From positions 2,295,001 through 2,359,000 of the forward strand of contig CM062212.1 in assembly GCA_031216445.1 (NCBI GenBank): a stretch of DNA of 64,000 nucleotides, given 5' to 3'. A program made the position numbers and the translations under genes. Under the pieces are notes generated by a model, which saw only the letters and a program-made list of their open reading frames with translations, had not been told where the DNA came from and ran no database searches. Shown one piece after another: positions 59,501 to 64,000 of the stretch (positions are counted from its first letter, which is position 1; each line of letters starts with the position of its first letter). The DNA is from Lateolabrax maculatus. Lineage: Eukaryota > Chordata > Actinopteri > Acropomatiformes > Lateolabracidae.

Positions 59501-62500
59501 AAATTATGTCTTTAACCTTTTTTTTATTATAAAACCAAATTGAAAACCGATCTACCAGCAAAGCCCATGAATTTGGAACCTGAAACCATCAATATTGTCC
59601 CACCTGACCGGGACGTTTCTGCCTGTGTTGAAGGAATAATCACATGTAAAGGATCAACACAAGCTCAGATTTGCTTGTTAAGGTTTCCTTTGGTTGCAGT
59701 GAGCCCTGCTGGGAGGCTTGGCCCGGCGATGTCATGCTTTCATTAGCAGGTGATTTGGCCGTCGCGTGACATTTAACCGGACCCTGCTGTGCAGCTGGGA
59801 GATTATCGGCCTCCTCGGGTGTCAGTAATGTGATCCAGGCTGTCGCCAACACATTCCTGACAGCCACAAACTCTCGCCAACCGCCGTACAGCTCTGACAA
59901 ACAATAGCGAGAGGACATTTGTTTGAAATATGTTGTTAGAGGGGTGTGTTATCTGAGTCTGAATATTTTGTGGAGGAAGTTGGGGAATATCATGGAAGTT
60001 TGGGCGTCTTTCCAGGAAAATGCAGGAGCAGAACGTGTTTTCTGACTCGTATCACAGAGCAGAAACCAAAACCAATTAGAAAAGAAAGAGATCTTTAGTA
60101 TAGAAGTTCTGGGCTGCCAATATTAATATGCTGTCATTGAATCAAGTTCAACTTTCATTTGCTATCGGTCTTGTCTTTTTGCATGTGTGTGACATTTCAT
60201 AGTCATCTGTATGCAGCTGTAAGTTTTCACATACAAGAAACAAGGAATTAGAAGTAGAAGAAGAAGTAGTACAAAAGTCAAGAAACCTAAATATAAAATA
60301 GGAATAGAAATATTTACAATACAGAATATGCTAGATATATTTTTAAAATAAAAAACTGCAGGAATGTGCAAAGGTTAAAATATGAAGTGTGGTTTCTTAT
60401 CATTATAAATTTGACTTCAGACTTTTGTTTTTTGTCAGAAAATAATGAAAATTGTCCATCACAGGTTCCCAGAGCCCGAGATGACGTCTCCTAATGTCTT
60501 GTTTTGTCTGACCAACAATCCAAAAACCCTAAAATATTCATTTTAGTATCATATAAGACACAGAAAAGCCTCAAGATTCGCATTTGAGGAGCCGGGACCA
60601 GAGAGTGTTTGGCATTTTTGCTTTATAATGACTTTAATAAGCGATTGCATGTCAAAATTGCTGCAGGTAATCGTATCAATGTAAAACACACAAACACTCT
60701 CAGCTTTAATAAAAGCTGATACGTCATGTAGATGTCCTACTTAATTTGTTAAACTTCATGGTTTTTAGGAATGAGTAAACAAACAAACTGGCTCTTTATT
60801 GTGTGAACTCTCCCACTGTGTTATTCTTGGTGTTTCCCAGCGTTGGAGGTGTCACATCAGCAGTTAGTTAAGGAGGAATCTTCCTCCCTGCTGTCAGCGT
60901 GAGTGTCGGCCATCTGTCGCCCTGCGTGTCCGTCTGAAGACAAACAGGAGTCAGAGCTTCTTCAGGGCACTTTAATGATCACATGCAGGGCCAGTTGTTT
61001 TTCTTCTCTGCTGTTCACACCAGCTCGGGCATTTTGTTGACCAGCTGATGTCCGGCCCCGGTGCTTCACAACATCTGCCATTTGGTGGACGCTTCTGTGC
61101 AAAAGCTTTCCTAAACTAACATGCATTTTTAGTTTGGGATAACCCGGTGGGAGTCGAGCACCAGGCCATCAGAAGTGTTGCTACTACAGTTCAGTGTGTG
61201 CAAATGTAAGCTTGTTAGTGAATCAATACTTGCTGAAAAACTGTTTAGTGTCTAAATGTGATGTCCGTGCTGTTTTTCTTTTTACTTTGAACTGACGTTT
61301 GAGGAATTTGATTTTTAAATTGGCTGCATTAAGATGGAAGCAACAAAACAAGACAACGCAATTGTTTTCACTATCGAATAATCTGCCAATTAGTTTCCCG
61401 ATTAAGTGTTTGGTCTGTAAAATGTCCATCACACGTTTCCAGAGCCTGAGATAACATCTTCAAATTGCTTGTTTTTGTTTAACCAACAGTTCACGTCAGT
61501 AGACGAAAACCAAGAAAATAAGCAAACAATCACATCCGAGAACCTGGAAAAATAAAATTTGAGCACTTTTGCCTTAAAATTATGTAAACAGAATTTGTTG
61601 TCTATCAATTTTCTTTCAATCAATTAATCTACAAATCATTTCATCTGTTTATTTTAGTATAAAACTGTAATAGAGCAGCTTTTACATGTAAATCTAAATA
61701 GACATCTTGAGATAAATTAATCATAATATTAGTTTAATATTATATAATATTATATAAATTATATAAATATAGTAATAATATTAGTATTTCTCATTCTAAC
61801 CAATAATGTGATCGAAATATTTTAAGAATTTCACACATTCCTTAGTGTCTCAGGCCTTTAGAAACCGCCCGGGTCAAACGGTTTGTGCTGTTGTACGGAT
61901 GTGTGTCAGTAGAAGCATGTGTTGGATGTTGGTCGATGCTCCTCTGTTGATCCGGCACTGAGAACTCTTTTATCTCGTCCCCCGCTGCTGCCACCTTTCA
62001 CCAAGGGGTCGGGGGTCACAGTTCAGGGCCGGGCGCTGGGTGGCGCCGCTGGAGCTGCTGGTGTCTCGCTCAAGGTCACATGGGGTCAAGGGGATTTGAG
62101 GGTGGGATCCTGCCCGGTCCAGAACCGTCCTGGTCTTATCTGCTAGTCCTGCACGATGGATTTATTAAAGGACAAGAAAATGTAAACACAGTGCTTCTGG
62201 TGTTAATTGATCGAGTTCTATGTCAACATAGACATGACTTCTATGTCAAGTTAGTAGTAGTCCTATTTTATTTTACACTTCTGATCCTTTAAAAAGAGCT
62301 GGTTAAATCCTATGAATTGTAGTTAAAGTTGGAGTTTAGATGCAATTTTGCGCCGAAACTAAACTTACAGTTGACGTAGTACAGCTGATGGTGATGAATG
62401 TAAGAGATTAGGGGTCAAACCTGGGCCCTTGTTGTGTGCAGGACTGTCTGTCTAAACCCGGAGTGATCACTGAGGTGAGGTGTGGTGAGGTGGCAGGACA

Positions 62501-62957
62501 CAGCGATGGATCCGCAGGAAGAGTCAATAAGCCGGTGTTGACTCAGCAGCTCTGTTTGCTGTCACACTTGAATGGATCATAACAGAGCCAACTTTCAGTG
62601 AAACTCTCTCACATGTACAGGACTTGTCATCCACCCCCTCCCTGTGCGCTACTTTATTCCCTATTTAATGCAAAAAACACTGTCAGTAAAACGACCTAAA
62701 GGAAGCACATAAATGTTGTGAAGCTGAGGGAGTGTCTTATCTCTAGTCTTTCCTCGGTGTCGCCTCTTTAATCAGTCTCGATCTGTCCCTCAGGTCTGGA
62801 CGACAGCCTGCAGCCGTACATCCCGTCCTTCCTGGTGCAGCAGGTGGATGGGGAGAAGCTGCTCAGGATGTCCCACCAGGAGCTGTTGTCTCTGGGCGTG
62901 TCGCGGGTCGGACACCAGGAGCTGGTGCTGGAGGCCGTGGATCTGCTCTGCGCCCTG
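49656..62957 (+). CDS. connector enhancer of kinase suppressor of Ras (CNKSR family), 5' part only
   Basis: CNK proteins are membrane-linked scaffolds that join Ras, Raf and Rho-family signalling. Known order is SAM, CRIC, PDZ, then (in CNKSR1/2) PH. Two exons are in the window, 49656-49707 and 62794-62957. Together they encode MESVSKWSPRQVADWMRG, LDDSLQPYIPSFL, LLRMSHQELLSLGVSRVGHQ and ELVLEAVDLLCAL: a full SAM domain of 72 residues. CRIC and later domains must lie beyond 64000. WSP..V.DWM.GLDD and LEAVDLLCAL are CNK signatures. The paralogue is not settled: EAVDLLCAL recalls CNKSR2/3, LDDSLQ recalls CNKSR1. Confidence 0.9.
51900..51970. repeat. ATTAATCG-type dispersed repeat fragment
   Basis: AACAATTAATGGATTATCAA and GACTAATCGATTAATTAATC, then GTTTCAGCTC. 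Confidence 0.7.
52281..52346 (+). repeat. (TG)n/(TGAG) microsatellite
   Basis: TGTGAG interruptions flank a pure TG core. Confidence 0.95.
54290..54380. repeat. dispersed repeat fragment (CGTTGCGCTCTCTTCTTCTG)
   Basis: Includes TAACTCGCGCTCTTTTAATT and CGTTGCGCTCTCTTCTTCTG; related to 43490-43580 and, inverted, to 55300-55340. Confidence 0.6.
55130..55345. repeat. dispersed repeat with CCATCCACTACCGTTATG and GGGCGCAAC ends
   Basis: Fullest copy of this family in the window. AAATGCGAACAAATGCTTTT TCCATCCACT leads, through about 70 bp, to GAAGAAGAGGGCGCAACAAG GTGGCGTG. Confidence 0.65.
56512..56558 (+). repeat. (TG)n microsatellite
   Basis: About 23 uninterrupted TG units. Confidence 0.97.
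60430..60665. repeat. ATTAATCG-type repeat, internal segment
   Basis: GTCAGAAAATAATGAAAATT, GTCCATCACAGGTTCCCAGA GCC, CTTGTTTTGTCTGACCAACA and GAGGAGCCGGGACCAGAGAG. The segment at 61350-61640 follows the same order. Confidence 0.75.
61350..61640. repeat. ATTAATCG-type repeat, longer copy
   Basis: CACTATCGAATAATCTGCCA, TTTCCCGATTAAGTGTTTGG, GTCCATCACACGTTTCCAGA GCC, TTAACCAACAGTTC and, at the end, TATCAATTTTCTTTCAATCA. Same order as 60430-60665. Confidence 0.75.
62794..62957 (+). CDS. cnksr-family coding exon 2
   Basis: CCCTCAG acceptor and CTG|GTCAGT donor. Completes a Gly codon (G|GT) and adds 54 codons, ending LEAVDLLCAL in phase 0. In CNKSR2 the equivalent junction falls at the same point, before the CRIC domain. 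Confidence 0.92.
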
Positions 62958-63318
62958 GTCAGTAACCTGTCACAGGATCACACAGTTACAAACTTTGAAT
63001 GGATCTTTTTATTTTCGCCAGTGCCCAGTGTGTTTCAACACAATGCAAATATCTGTATATGAATAAATACAAGAGAGTCATTCTGAGCCTTAATAATAAC
63101 AAACAAACAAAGAAACAGATTTGGACCTACAGTTCCCATAATGCTTTGGGGAATGATAGCAGGAAGTATAACGTTGCCATGGAGACAGCTGTGGGCTAAA
63201 ACGTATTTTTGTTTACATTTTGGCCAATTTGCACGATTACCATGGAAACACACAACTATTACTGGATTGCTTTTGACACTGAGGGAAAACTCTGAAATGT
63301 GAGGATTATGAGGCAAGA

Positions 63319-63383
<65 letters not shown>

Positions 63384-64000
63384 TAAGGAGCTTAATTTTT
63401 CTATGAATCGAACAGTATCCAGAGGTATATTTCCAGAGAAACTGGTGTTCACTGTACCGAGGATTCTAGCTTCAGCTTTAATAATCAACAACTGACAAAA
63501 ACTGCCAAAGCTTTCTGGGTGAAACTCTCAGTTCTGTTCACCACTCAGATGCAGACAGAAGTAAACCAAGCCTGAACATCTGCCTGCTGTTACACCCCAG
63601 ATAAATATTTGAAATTATCTGACTTTTTCAGACTTCAGAAGCCACCAGAAATCCTGTAACACATCAACAACAATCCTGTAGCTGTCAGCACAGTCATGTT
63701 TGTCTCTAGAGGAAAGTAAAGAGACATTCTTCTGTTTTTTCCTGCAGCTGTTTAACTGAAAGCGCCTGATATTCTTAGAAGAAGCTCGGGGTCTGTCCCT
63801 CCTGCATCTTTTCTAAAGTGTGAATTAGTTGATTTGGAGCGTCCGGCCCATGAAGTCGCTTCATGTCCATTACATGGTCGGATGGCGGTGGTTTATACTG
63901 GGCTTGGCTATCATGCCAGAGAATGTGCTGATGTAAATAAAATGCACTCTCTCTGTTAAATCTTTATCAGATCTGGCAACACGCCCACACTGCTGGGTTT
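62958..64000. other. cnksr intron 2, cut by the window edge
   Basis: No exon seen. Contains a (TA)n tract at 63321-63373. Confidence 0.65.
63321..63373. repeat. (TA)n microsatellite
   Basis: About 26 AT units. Confidence 0.97.

Larger units (their letters stand above)
49708..62793. other. cnksr intron 1, about 13.1 kb
   Basis: No exon recognised. Contains TG arrays (52281-52346, 56512-56558) and ATTAATCG-type repeats (51900-51970, 60430-60665, 61350-61640). Related CCATCCACT/GCGCAAC repeats are at 54290-54380 and 55130-55330. Confidence 0.7.

Noticed and set aside
1..64000. CRISPR arrays, operons, phage or plasmid modules
   Set aside because: The window is spliced vertebrate DNA; tandem repeats here are microsatellites or minisatellites without spacer structure.

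Overview
The window is vertebrate, almost certainly teleost, nuclear DNA. Short exons with GT/AG junctions sit in long AT-rich introns that carry many (TG)n/(CA)n microsatellites and short dispersed DNA-transposon-like repeats of the kind common in ray-finned (percomorph-type) fish. It contains no bacterial, phage or CRISPR content. Exons were found by translating conserved segments and matching splice phases by hand.

Three genes are present. (1) 1-8.4 kb, plus strand: ndufaf7, the mitochondrial arginine methyltransferase for complex I assembly. Nine coding exons (797-8039) are clear; the first coding exon, upstream of 797, is unresolved. (2) 8.4-46.15 kb, minus strand: prkd3, protein kinase D3. 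All 18 coding exons are recovered (10281-44157). Their phases agree at every junction and give an 891-residue protein with N-terminal region, C1a, C1b, PH and kinase domains. A likely non-coding first exon lies in a CpG-rich block at about 45.79-46.15 kb. (3) 49.66 kb to beyond the right edge, plus strand: a CNKSR-family scaffold (connector enhancer of KSR). Only the first two coding exons, which make the SAM domain, are in the window.

Layout: ndufaf7 and prkd3 are tail to tail, as in mammals, and their candidate poly(A) signals are about 20 bp apart. prkd3 and the cnksr gene are head to head across about 3.5 kb that holds dispersed repeats and a CACCTG/CACCTC hexamer array. The genes act in different places (mitochondrial matrix; diacylglycerol/PKC signalling at membranes; Ras/Raf scaffold), so the arrangement is a syntenic block and not a pathway cluster.

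The introns hold most of the unusual sequence: a (TG)n tract that serves as the 3' splice site of an ndufaf7 exon, a foldback element, a short element with TTAA flanks and terminal inverted repeats, many copies of an ATTAATCG-type repeat, a LINE-like 3' tail, G-quadruplex-prone runs, and a broken coding remnant of unknown origin antisense to prkd3. I found no convincing new multi-gene biological system.
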